From Sphingobacteriaceae bacterium (GTDB taxonomy: Bacteria; Bacteroidota; Bacteroidia; Sphingobacteriales; Sphingobacteriaceae): a stretch of DNA of 64,000 nucleotides. Below the pieces are notes generated by a model that saw only the letters and a list, made by a program, of their open reading frames with translations, made no database searches and was not told the origin of the DNA. The DNA is taken from positions 124,001 through 188,000 of the forward strand of contig CAHJWG010000009.1 in assembly GCA_903642215.1 (NCBI GenBank), given 5' to 3'. Positions 26,102 to 33,083 of the stretch are shown here, piece by piece; within the stretch, counting starts at the first letter, position 1; each line of letters opens with the position of its first letter. A program made the position numbers and the translations under genes.

Positions 26102-26893
26102 CTAGTTACTTTTCAAAATCGTTCCGAAAGTTGATTTAGTATTTAGCAAATGCAGCTCGTCTGCCCGGCCGATGATAACTTCTTTTACACCACTTTTGAT
26201 GGCATCGAAAGCATTATCCAACTTTGGAAGCATACCTTCGGAAACAATTTTTTCCAGTTTCAATTGTTCGTACCGTTCGGGATTAATTTCTGTAATTAAA
26301 GAATCTTCGTCATCAATATCCTGTAAAACGCCCTTCTTTTCAAAGCAATAAATCAATGTGGTTTCATACATTTCAGCTAAAGAAACTGCTAATGCCGAGG
26401 CAATTGTATCCGCATTCGTGTTAAGCATTTGCCCGTCGCCATCATGTGTTAACGCGCAAAAAACAGGTGTAAAAGAAGCATCTAATAATTTGCTGATACT
26501 TTCGGGCTGAACAGATTGCCCATCTAAATCTCCTACAAAACCATAATCAATTGTTTTTACCGGGCGTTTTTTGGCACGGATAAAATTACCGTCGGCACCG
26601 GTTAAACCAATGGCATTGTTGTGGTAACGCTGCAATTGTGCCACCATATTTTTGTTGATCAAGCCGGCATAAACCATTGTAACCACGCGCAAAGTTTCGA
26701 TATCGGTAATGCGGCGGCCATCCACTAATTTAGCTTCAATACCAAGCGAAGAAGAAATTTGCGTGGCCATTTTTCCGCCGCCGTGCACCAGAATTTTCAA
26801 ACCTTTTAACGCGGCAAAATCCTTTAAAAACTTGTGCAGGTTTTCGGAATTATCAATCACATTGCCGCCAATTTTTATTACGTAGAGCTTCAT
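26102..26893 (-). CDS. argB: acetylglutamate kinase (argB-type)
   Basis: The 263-residue amino-acid kinase phosphorylates N-acetylglutamate in arginine synthesis. The ATG at 26893 gives MKLYVIKIGGNVID, the canonical beginning; a longer frame runs into the tRNA gene and is rejected. Also seen are the phosphate-binding HGGGKMATQ, GLTGADGNFI and LNTNADTIASALA with the catalytic region. Some Bacteroidota use N-succinylglutamate instead of N-acetylglutamate, and which applies here cannot be told. The start codon overlaps the end of a dispersed motif copy, so the motif occupies the region where the ribosome would bind. Confidence 0.94.
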   Translation of the reverse strand: MKLYVIKIGGNVIDNSENLHKFLKDFAALKGLKILVHGGGKMATQISSSLGIEAKLVDGRRITDIETLRVVTMVYAGLINKNMVAQLQRYHNNAIGLTGADGNFIRAKKRPVKTIDYGFVGDLDGQSVQPESISKLLDASFTPVFCALTHDGDGQMLNTNADTIASALAVSLAEMYETTLIYCFEKKGVLQDIDDEDSLITEINPERYEQLKLEKIVSEGMLPKLDNAFDAIKSGVKEVIIGRADELHLLNTKSTFGTILKSN

Positions 26894-26905
26894 GCTTCTT
26901 TTATC
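26892..26905 (-). repeat. dispersed motif copy overlapping the argB start
   Basis: On the minus strand GATAAAAGAAGC is immediately followed by the ATG of argB, with TTTTAACA before it. The AGAAG part could act as a closely placed ribosome binding site. Core at 26895-26905. Confidence 0.8.
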
Positions 26906-26977
26906 TGTTAAAATATTTACTGCCGAAAATAAGCAATGATTTGTTTGGAAGAAGGCCAAATTAACTAAATGTGAAAC

Positions 26978-27003
26978 GATACTGTTTTTATCACCTAAAA
27001 ATC
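26978..27003 (-). repeat. dispersed motif, AACAG sub-type, upstream of argB
   Basis: On the minus strand ATTTTTAGGTG is followed by ATAAAAACAGTATCG, so the flank matches the consensus fully while the core is the sub-type. It points toward argB, about 85 bases upstream of its start. Confidence 0.65.
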
Positions 27004-27050
27004 TAACCCGAGCAATTTTATAATTTTTTAGGGAGAAAGCAGGAAAATGA

Positions 27051-27058
27051 TAACTTTG
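27051..27058 (+). promoter_or_regulatory. TAnnTTTG promoter box of tRNA-Ser
   Basis: TAACTTTG matches the Bacteroidota -7 consensus and ends 14 bases before the mature tRNA 5' end, a good distance for a short leader. Confidence 0.6.
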
Positions 27059-27072
27059 CAATCCGAAAAACA

Positions 27073-27159
27073 GGAGAGATGTCAGAGTGGTCGAATGAGC
27101 CAGCTTGGAAAGCTGGTGTACGGGCAACTGTACCGAGGGTTCGAATCCCTCTTTCTCCG
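27073..27159 (+). tRNA. tRNA-Ser (anticodon GGA)
   Basis: The acceptor stem pairs GGAGAGA with TTTCTCC. The anticodon arm is CCAGC-TTGGAAA-GCTGG, giving anticodon GGA, which reads UCC and UCU. A long variable arm (GTACGGGCAACTGTAC) marks it as a class II tRNA and with the anticodon identifies serine. The T arm is GAGGG-TTCGAAT-CCCTC. The 3' CCA is not fully encoded (GCC then G). It is flanked by a TAACTTTG promoter and a strong terminator. No integrase or attachment repeat was seen at its 3' end. Confidence 0.97.
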
Positions 27160-27183
27160 CCGATTACATTTACATAAATGCAA

Positions 27184-27218
27184 AAAAAGTCCTTTAATCA
27201 TTGATTAAAGGACTTTTT
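27184..27218 (+). terminator. intrinsic terminator of tRNA-Ser
   Basis: GTCCTTTAAT (27189-27198) pairs perfectly with ATTAAAGGAC (27204-27213) around a five-base loop. It is flanked by an A-run before and a T-run after, so it can terminate in both directions. Confidence 0.9.
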
Positions 27219-27288
27219 CTTTGGAATAGAATCTACCTGCAACTAAATCTACTATAAATAAGCTGACTGATTTTTAAACATTCTGCCG

Positions 27289-28269
27289 CTATAAATTCAT
27301 AATCCGTTCTGCATTACCGTGTGCAATTTTTTCAATTTGTTCCTGCGGGATGGTCAGGCTGTCTAAAAATGCTTTCCCTTCTTCATTTTTGCTGAAAGGA
27401 TAATCTACCGAAAACAAAATATTGTCTATTCCGAAAGTTTCGATTGCCAAATGGAGCGGACCTTGCGTAAATATGCCGCTGGTGGTGATGTAAACCTGGT
27501 CTTTTAAAGTCTGGCTGGTGCTGCGTTTGTTAATACCAACCTTTTCAACTCCAAGCTGGCTGTCGATACGTGCAATCATCATCGGCAGCATTTCGCCCAT
27601 GTGGCCGATAATAAGTTTTAGTTTTGGATATTTATCAAAAGTACCCGAAAAAATCAGCCTCAACACATGCAGTGCCGTTTCCGAGTGCCATCCCCATCCG
27701 TAAAGCCCTAAGGTAACACCAGCATTTTTGGGCAGGTTGCTGTAATAAGTATCAGATATTGCCTGCGGCGGAATACCGGGATGCAGATAGATCGGTACAT
27801 CTAAATCCTGTGCTTTTTGCAAAAGAGGCGCATAAACAGGGTTATCTAAAAATTGGTTTTGTGTAAGTCCGTTTATCAGGGCACCTTTAAAACTATGCGT
27901 TTTAACAGTACGTTCCAGTTCTGTTGCAGCTGCCTGGGGATTGGTTAACGGAAGATGTGCAAACGCTGCAAAACGGCCCGGATGTGCTGCTATGCGCGCT
28001 GCAACGGCATCATTATATTGGCTGGCAAATTCTGGCGCGGTGTCCGGGCCGAGCAGATCTGAACCTTCTCCCGCCACAGAAACGATTTGCAGGCTGATGC
28101 TGTTTTCATCCATAGATTTCAGGCGCATGTTTGAAATATCTTCCAGCAAGGGCGCAACTTTATCCATTATTGGTGGCTGACTGCTTTTTTTTGCAGCCTT
28201 TGCTTCTTCGGGAATCCTGTTTATAAATTCCGGAAACACTACGTGTTCTTCAAGGGTTATGATACGCAT
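27289..28269 (-). CDS. amidohydrolase-family (ACMSD-like) metal-dependent decarboxylase/hydrolase
   Basis: The 326-residue protein has the TIM-barrel layout of the amidohydrolase_2 family, which includes aminocarboxymuconate-semialdehyde and dihydroxybenzoate decarboxylases. The N-terminal metal motif is reduced to LEEHV. Other active-site regions are PIYLHPGIPP with the metal-binding His, LIIGHMGEMLP, and ILFSVDYPF with the late Asp. The ATG at 28269 begins MRIITLEEH, typical for the group. It stands alone between the tRNA terminator and the spacer shared with the TonB receptor gene. The substrate is unknown, probably an aromatic or related acid. Confidence 0.87.
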   Translation of the reverse strand: MRIITLEEHVVFPEFINRIPEEAKAAKKSSQPPIMDKVAPLLEDISNMRLKSMDENSISLQIVSVAGEGSDLLGPDTAPEFASQYNDAVAARIAAHPGRFAAFAHLPLTNPQAAATELERTVKTHSFKGALINGLTQNQFLDNPVYAPLLQKAQDLDVPIYLHPGIPPQAISDTYYSNLPKNAGVTLGLYGWGWHSETALHVLRLIFSGTFDKYPKLKLIIGHMGEMLPMMIARIDSQLGVEKVGINKRSTSQTLKDQVYITTSGIFTQGPLHLAIETFGIDNILFSVDYPFSKNEEGKAFLDSLTIPQEQIEKIAHGNAERIMNL

Positions 28270-28412
28270 ATTTTTATCAATGTTGTTTGGTTTTATAATA
28301 CTGTTTGCTGATAAAAAGTTTCCGGCAAAAATGATAAACCAGCTGATCAGCTCTTGGCCTATTTTAAAATATTCTTTTTTGCCACGAGCTTTTAAAGCTT
28401 TTTAATAGCGGC

Positions 28413-28432
28413 TGATGCTTCTTTTATCACCC
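28413..28432 (-). repeat. dispersed motif copy between amidohydrolase and TonB receptor
   Basis: The exact core is at 28418-28428, within TGATGCTTCTTTTATCACCC. It points toward the amidohydrolase gene 148 bases away. Confidence 0.75.
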
Positions 28433-28492
28433 GATAACAATCATACAAACGCCATCCAATACAAATTTTTTAATCAGTCTAAATAAAAATTA

Positions 28493-28500
28493 TATATTTG
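28493..28500 (+). promoter_or_regulatory. TAnnTTTG promoter box of the TonB receptor operon
   Basis: TATATTTG fits the Bacteroidota -7 consensus and lies 23 bases before the likely GTG start, leaving a very short leader. No Fur-box-like dyad was recognised. Confidence 0.55.
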
Positions 28501-28523
28501 CCGCTCATTGTAAATAATTTTTG

Positions 28524-30914
28524 GTGCGATTATATTTCTTCAAATCATTAGTATTTTCTGTGTTGCTGCTGATCGTAAGCTTCCAAGCAAATTCGCAAAC
28601 TGTTATCCGTTCTGTTACCGGGCAAGTTAAGGATGCAGAAGGTAATCCGGTAAGTGCTGCCGTTGTTTATCTAAAAGGAACAAATTATAAAACAGAAACT
28701 GATGATGCAGGAAATTTTACACTTAGCGTTCCGGCAGGCAAATACGTCCTCATTATTTCCAGGCTGGGCTTTAAGCAGCAAACACGTGAAGTAATATTAG
28801 GCAGCGCAGCCAATGTTACCCTCCCGGCAATTGTGTTTACCAATAAACAGGCGTTAAAAGAAGTAAGGATAGCCGGCAAAACTAATGCGCAGGAGGTAAA
28901 GCAGCAGGCATATAATTTAAATGTGCTGGATACCAAAAAACTTTACAACACCGCATCGGATTTAAATCAGGCACTTAACCAAACTTCGGGCATTAGGGTA
29001 CGGGAAGAAGGCGGCGTAGGCTCTAATTTTACTTTCACGCTGAACGGGTTTTCGGGCAGGCAGGTCAAGTTTTTTCTGGATGGTATTCCGATTGATAACT
29101 TCGGTTCTTCGTTAACGCTCAACAACTTCCCGGTTAACCTGGCCGAAAGGGTGGAGATTTATAAAGGTGTAGTTCCGATCAGCCTTGGTTCTGATGCTTT
29201 GGGCGGAGCCGTAAATATCATTACCCGCAACAACCCTAACTTTTTGGATGTATCTTATGGCTATGGTTCGTTTAACACGCATAAAGCTTCTGCAAATTTT
29301 GCTTATACGGATGCTAAATCCGGTTTTACCGTTCGTGCCAATACTTTCTACAATTATTCTGATAACAGCTATAAAGTAAAAGTAAATCCGATTGATCTTG
29401 CTACCGGCCAAAAAGAAGCAGAGCAGGAAGTGCGGCGTTTCCATGACGGTTACCAATCCATCGGCGCACAAGCGGAGACAGGAATTACCGGAAAACGTTA
29501 TGCTGATAAACTATTGTTCGGCCTGATTGCAGCAGGAAATGACAGGGATATCCAAACGGGAGTTACGATGGACCAGGTTTTTGGTGCCAGAACATCAAAA
29601 TCCACCTCGGTAATCCCTACCCTGAAATATAAGAAAACGGATTTATTTGTAAAGGGCCTTAACCTGAGTTTGTACAGTGCTTACAATTTTACGCGGAACA
29701 CTTTTACCGATACCGCAAGGGTAAAATACAACTGGCTGGAGCAAACCATCCCGTCAAGCACGGCTGAATTAAGAAGATCGCAGTTAAAAAACCGGGACAA
29801 CGAAGCATTGGTAACCGCAAATTTAAGTTATAAACTGAGTCCGAATTACGCTGTCGCCTTAAATTATATCATGACGGATTTCGGCCGGAAATCAAGTGAT
29901 GCGGAAGACCCGGCGAATATAACTTTCCTGTATCCTCAAAACCTGACCAAGCAGATTGTTGGGCTTGCTTTACAGCAAACTTTTGACCGCTTTACAGCAA
30001 CGGCATTTACCAAGCTGTATGTTTTAAATGCCAAATCTTTTGAACAATTTAACAACGGAACCGGGGTTGCAAGCTACAGGCAATCCGTAACCAACGCCAC
30101 TAATTACGGATACGGCGCGGCGGCGGCTTATTTCATTTTGCCGCAACTACAGGCAAAAGCATCTTATGAGCACACTTACAGGTTGCCGGAAGCAGTGGAG
30201 TTATTAGGCGATGGTTTATATACCAGCAGAAATTCCGCATTGAAACCTGAAAACAGCGACAATATTAATCTGGGTGGCCTTTATCAATTTAATTTGAATG
30301 ATGTAAACAGATTTAATTTTGAAGTTAATTACCTCTATCGGAAATCACATAATTTTATCCGGCTTGACCAGGCACAAACACAGCCTATCGACAGGCAATA
30401 TATCAACATCGGCGATGTACAAACCAACGGTGTTGAAGGTGAGATAAGATATTCATGGAAAAACAGCCTGCATGCTGCCGTAAATATGACTTATCAAAGC
30501 ATTATTGATAAGCAAAAAACATTATCCAGCACCAACTTCCAGGGAACAACAACTTCACCAAACCTGGGTTACGGTTATCGCATTCCGAATACGCCTTATC
30601 TTTTTGGCAATGCTGATTTGGGTTACCGTTTCAGCCTGGATAACAATCATCAAAATTCACTGGATATATCTTACAGTTTAAATTTTACGCAGAATTACTA
30701 TTTCACGCCTTATCAGCTTGGCGCAAACAATCAGGATGTTATCCCAACTCAGTATGCCCATAATATTTTAGCCAATTGTGCCCTTAAAAACGGCCGGTAT
30801 AATGTTTCGCTGGAGTGCAGGAATATTACGAACAGCGATCTCTTCGACAATTATTTACTGCAAAAGCCGGGGCGTTCGTTTTTTGTAAAGGTGAGATATT
30901 TCATTTCTAAATAA
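28524..30914 (+). CDS. TonB-dependent outer-membrane receptor with carboxypeptidase-like N-terminal domain
   Basis: There is no ATG near the beginning: a stop codon at 28515 leaves only TTG 28521 or GTG 28524, and GTG is chosen. A signal peptide (FFKSLVFSVLLLIVSFQANS) is followed by a CarboxypepD_reg-like domain (VTGQVKDAEGNPVSAAVVYLKG, about 25-110). A plug domain follows (LNQALNQTSGIRVREEGGVGSNF, IPIDNFGSSL, VPISLGSDALGGAVNIIT), then a 22-strand-type barrel. About 796 residues is normal. The partner DUF4374 lipoprotein starts 29 bases downstream, a pairing seen in siderophore or iron-complex uptake loci of this phylum, so iron uptake is a fair inference. Confidence 0.93.
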   Translation: MRLYFFKSLVFSVLLLIVSFQANSQTVIRSVTGQVKDAEGNPVSAAVVYLKGTNYKTETDDAGNFTLSVPAGKYVLIISRLGFKQQTREVILGSAANVTLPAIVFTNKQALKEVRIAGKTNAQEVKQQAYNLNVLDTKKLYNTASDLNQALNQTSGIRVREEGGVGSNFTFTLNGFSGRQVKFFLDGIPIDNFGSSLTLNNFPVNLAERVEIYKGVVPISLGSDALGGAVNIITRNNPNFLDVSYGYGSFNTHKASANFAYTDAKSGFTVRANTFYNYSDNSYKVKVNPIDLATGQKEAEQEVRRFHDGYQSIGAQAETGITGKRYADKLLFGLIAAGNDRDIQTGVTMDQVFGARTSKSTSVIPTLKYKKTDLFVKGLNLSLYSAYNFTRNTFTDTARVKYNWLEQTIPSSTAELRRSQLKNRDNEALVTANLSYKLSPNYAVALNYIMTDFGRKSSDAEDPANITFLYPQNLTKQIVGLALQQTFDRFTATAFTKLYVLNAKSFEQFNNGTGVASYRQSVTNATNYGYGAAAAYFILPQLQAKASYEHTYRLPEAVELLGDGLYTSRNSALKPENSDNINLGGLYQFNLNDVNRFNFEVNYLYRKSHNFIRLDQAQTQPIDRQYINIGDVQTNGVEGEIRYSWKNSLHAAVNMTYQSIIDKQKTLSSTNFQGTTTSPNLGYGYRIPNTPYLFGNADLGYRFSLDNNHQNSLDISYSLNFTQNYYFTPYQLGANNQDVIPTQYAHNILANCALKNGRYNVSLECRNITNSDLFDNYLLQKPGRSFFVKVRYFISK

Positions 30915-30943
30915 ATCATAAACAATCCATAAAATAATCAATC

Positions 30944-32182
30944 ATGAATATTAAACATTTATTTAAAACAGCTCTTCTTTCGGGCCTTGCCATAAGCTTA
31001 TTTTCCTGTTCTAAAAACAGTGGCGGCGGCAATGTTACACCTGTCGGGCCGGCAGTGTACGCGCTTGGCATTGGCGTTTCAACTTCTACTGCTACTACAA
31101 ATTATGTTGTACAAACAAGCGACTTGATGAACGGAACAATTTCCCTCACCGGAAACGGCATCCTGCAAGACGGTTACCGTGATTACGCTTTTGGCGGATC
31201 GAAATTTTACAGCATCGGCGGTTTAGGTATCACAGATGTGAATACATTGAGCCTGGATGCCTCAGATAAACTGACAACTAAAACCGGCCTCACCTTTGAA
31301 CTTCCGAATAATGATTTGATAGATATTGACGGAACCGGCAAAACCATGGCCGGGGTATCTATGCCTACAGGCCCTACAGTTGGTTTAAATGCCAAGTTTT
31401 ACACGGTTGATATAGCATCGAATACTTTAGGCAATAAAGTTAATGTACCGGTGAACAGTATTTACCCAAGTGCTAAAGACTGGATATTCCATACCGGTTT
31501 CCAGGTTCGCGGCAGTCAGGCTTTCCAAACGTTTTACCCGGTTAGTGCTATCGATTATTCAACCCAAAACACAGATACTAATTACGTTGCTGTTTATAGC
31601 TACCCCGGTTTTGCACTTCAAAAGGTGATCAAAGATACCCGTACAGGCCCTTCAGGTGCGTTTAATACCCGCTCCGGATTGTTTAAAACCGAAAGCGGTG
31701 ATCTTTACGCGGTATCAAACAGTAGTTTTTATAACGGATACAGCCAGTCGACCAAACCGGCCGGTATCCTAAAAATTGCTTCGGGAACAACTGTTTTTGA
31801 TGCCTCATATTTTTTCAATACGGATGTTGCCACAAACGGCGGAAAAATTGCCCACGCTATTTATATTGGCAACGGCAAATTATTTGCAGCAATTACAACC
31901 AAGGTTCCGGCATTAACGGATAGATGGAGTGATGCAAACCTTAGGTTAGCTATTGTTGACTTGGTAGGCAAAACCATTACACCCGTAACAAACGCACCTG
32001 CATTTAGCGGTAACGGCGGCAGGAGCTTTGCCGCGTTGTTAGATAATGGCAAGGTTTACAATGCTATTGCTTCGTCAACAGGTGTGGTAAATATTTACCA
32101 AACAGATATTGCTACTGCTACGGCAACTAAAGGTGCTACTATCCAGGGTTCATTTGTTGGCGGTATTGCCAGAATGAAATAG
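30944..32182 (+). CDS. DUF4374 surface/periplasmic lipoprotein
   Basis: The N-terminus is a lipoprotein signal with Cys22 (AISLFSCSK) followed by a Gly/Ser-rich linker. The 412-residue body has repeated beta-strand patterns (YVVQTSDLMNGTISLTG, FYSIGGLGITDVNTL, GRSFAALLDNGKVYNAI) consistent with the propeller-like DUF4374 family. It lies 29 bases after the TonB receptor gene and shares its transcript, so it likely assists ligand capture or processing at the outer membrane. An intrinsic terminator follows the stop. Specific ligand is unknown. Confidence 0.85.
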   Translation: MNIKHLFKTALLSGLAISLFSCSKNSGGGNVTPVGPAVYALGIGVSTSTATTNYVVQTSDLMNGTISLTGNGILQDGYRDYAFGGSKFYSIGGLGITDVNTLSLDASDKLTTKTGLTFELPNNDLIDIDGTGKTMAGVSMPTGPTVGLNAKFYTVDIASNTLGNKVNVPVNSIYPSAKDWIFHTGFQVRGSQAFQTFYPVSAIDYSTQNTDTNYVAVYSYPGFALQKVIKDTRTGPSGAFNTRSGLFKTESGDLYAVSNSSFYNGYSQSTKPAGILKIASGTTVFDASYFFNTDVATNGGKIAHAIYIGNGKLFAAITTKVPALTDRWSDANLRLAIVDLVGKTITPVTNAPAFSGNGGRSFAALLDNGKVYNAIASSTGVVNIYQTDIATATATKGATIQGSFVGGIARMK

Positions 32183-32203
32183 GCAGAAATTTATATCATA
32201 GAA

Positions 32204-32243
32204 GAGGCTGGCGGATGTATATCTGCCGGCCTCTCCTGTTTTT
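32204..32243 (+). terminator. intrinsic terminator of the TonB receptor/DUF4374 operon
   Basis: GAGGCTGGC (32204-32212) pairs with GCCGGCCTC (32225-32233), one G-U, followed by a short T-run at 32239-32243. It is 21 bases after the DUF4374 stop. Confidence 0.8.
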
Positions 32244-32572
32244 AACATATCGCAAATAATATTTATTGTTGGAAAAATCCGGAAAAAAAGGAAGTTTGTT
32301 CTATGCTTTATAAATTATCCGGAAGAGAAGAAAAAACCGAGAACGATAAATAGCGGACTATCTGTTTAAAGTGCCGTAAATTATAATGCTTCTTTTATCA
32401 CTATAAAAATCTATCCTGCAACCGGGAGTATGTTTTTTAAGAAGAATTATTCCTGTAAGTATTACAAAAAGCAGTTTCGTTATAAATCCATCAGTAACAA
32501 CTGATGGCTTTTGCTGAAACAAATCCACTGATTTAAGCTTATCAGCAGGTAAACAATTAAATAAATTAAACC
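32244..32572. other. spacer upstream of DUF937 gene
   Basis: About 330 bases without a gene. It holds one exact motif copy (core 32389-32399) whose orientation is opposite to the downstream gene, followed by ACTATAAAAAT. The end is AT-rich (AAACAATTAAATAAATTAAA) and likely contains the promoter, but no clear TAnnTTTG box was found. Confidence 0.5.
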
Positions 32573-33004
32573 ATGTTCGATCAAATATTACAATTAGTAA
32601 AAGACCAGATGAGCGGTAACTCATCAGCATCGGCTGCAATCCCGGCCGGACAGGAAGATGCAGTTCATCACGAAATTGCAACACACATCCACGATGGCTT
32701 ACAAAATCAGGCTGCCTCACAAGGCGGCGCGGGCGGATTGTTATCTATGCTGACAGGAAGTATGGCTTCCGGAAGTCCGATTACCAGTGCTATCGAAGGC
32801 GGTTTGGCAAGCAGCCTGGGCAGCAGGTTTGGTTTACCACCAATGGCAACAGGCGCAATTGCTGCTGCTTTACCAGGTATATTACAAAAATTTGCACACA
32901 AAGCAAATGATCCTAATGATCAAAGCATCACAACGGATAGCATGGCAAGTTCGTTCGGCGGTGGCGGCGGACTTGGCGGTATGTTAGGCGGCATGTTTAA
33001 ATAA
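32573..33004 (+). CDS. DUF937-like glycine-rich protein
   Basis: The 143-residue protein has an N-terminal helix (FDQILQLVKDQM), a central GLLSMLTGS and SSLGSRFGLPPMATGAIAAALPGILQKFA, and a Gly-rich end (GGGGGLGGMLGGMFK). This pattern matches the DUF937/YidB-like group, small soluble proteins of unknown function with helical repeats. There is no signal peptide. It is a single-gene transcript whose 3' end faces the first permease gene across a B-type hairpin. Confidence 0.75.
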   Translation: MFDQILQLVKDQMSGNSSASAAIPAGQEDAVHHEIATHIHDGLQNQAASQGGAGGLLSMLTGSMASGSPITSAIEGGLASSLGSRFGLPPMATGAIAAALPGILQKFAHKANDPNDQSITTDSMASSFGGGGGLGGMLGGMFK

Positions 33005-33033
33005 ACAGTAGGTGTGGTGGGTGTGAGGATTGG

Positions 33034-33069
33034 GGTATGAGGCTTTGCAAAACGCTAATTCCTCATACC
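33034..33069. terminator. B-family hairpin between DUF937 gene and permease 1
   Basis: GGTATGAGG (33034-33042) pairs with CCTCATACC (33061-33069), with extra imperfect pairing outside. The loop CTTTGCAAAACGCTAATT is nearly identical to that of the copy at 36183. It lies between two convergent genes and could end both transcripts. Confidence 0.7.
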
Positions 33070-33083
33070 TCTCATCCCCAAAC

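Noticed and set aside
26894-27127. Upstream extension of argB giving a 341-residue protein
   Set aside because: The extension runs through a motif copy and into the tRNA-Ser gene, and the canonical ArgB N-terminus begins at 26893.
27073-27218. tRNA-Ser as an integration site of an island
   Set aside because: No integrase gene and no repeat of the tRNA 3' end were seen in the window; the following DNA is an ordinary terminator and housekeeping gene.
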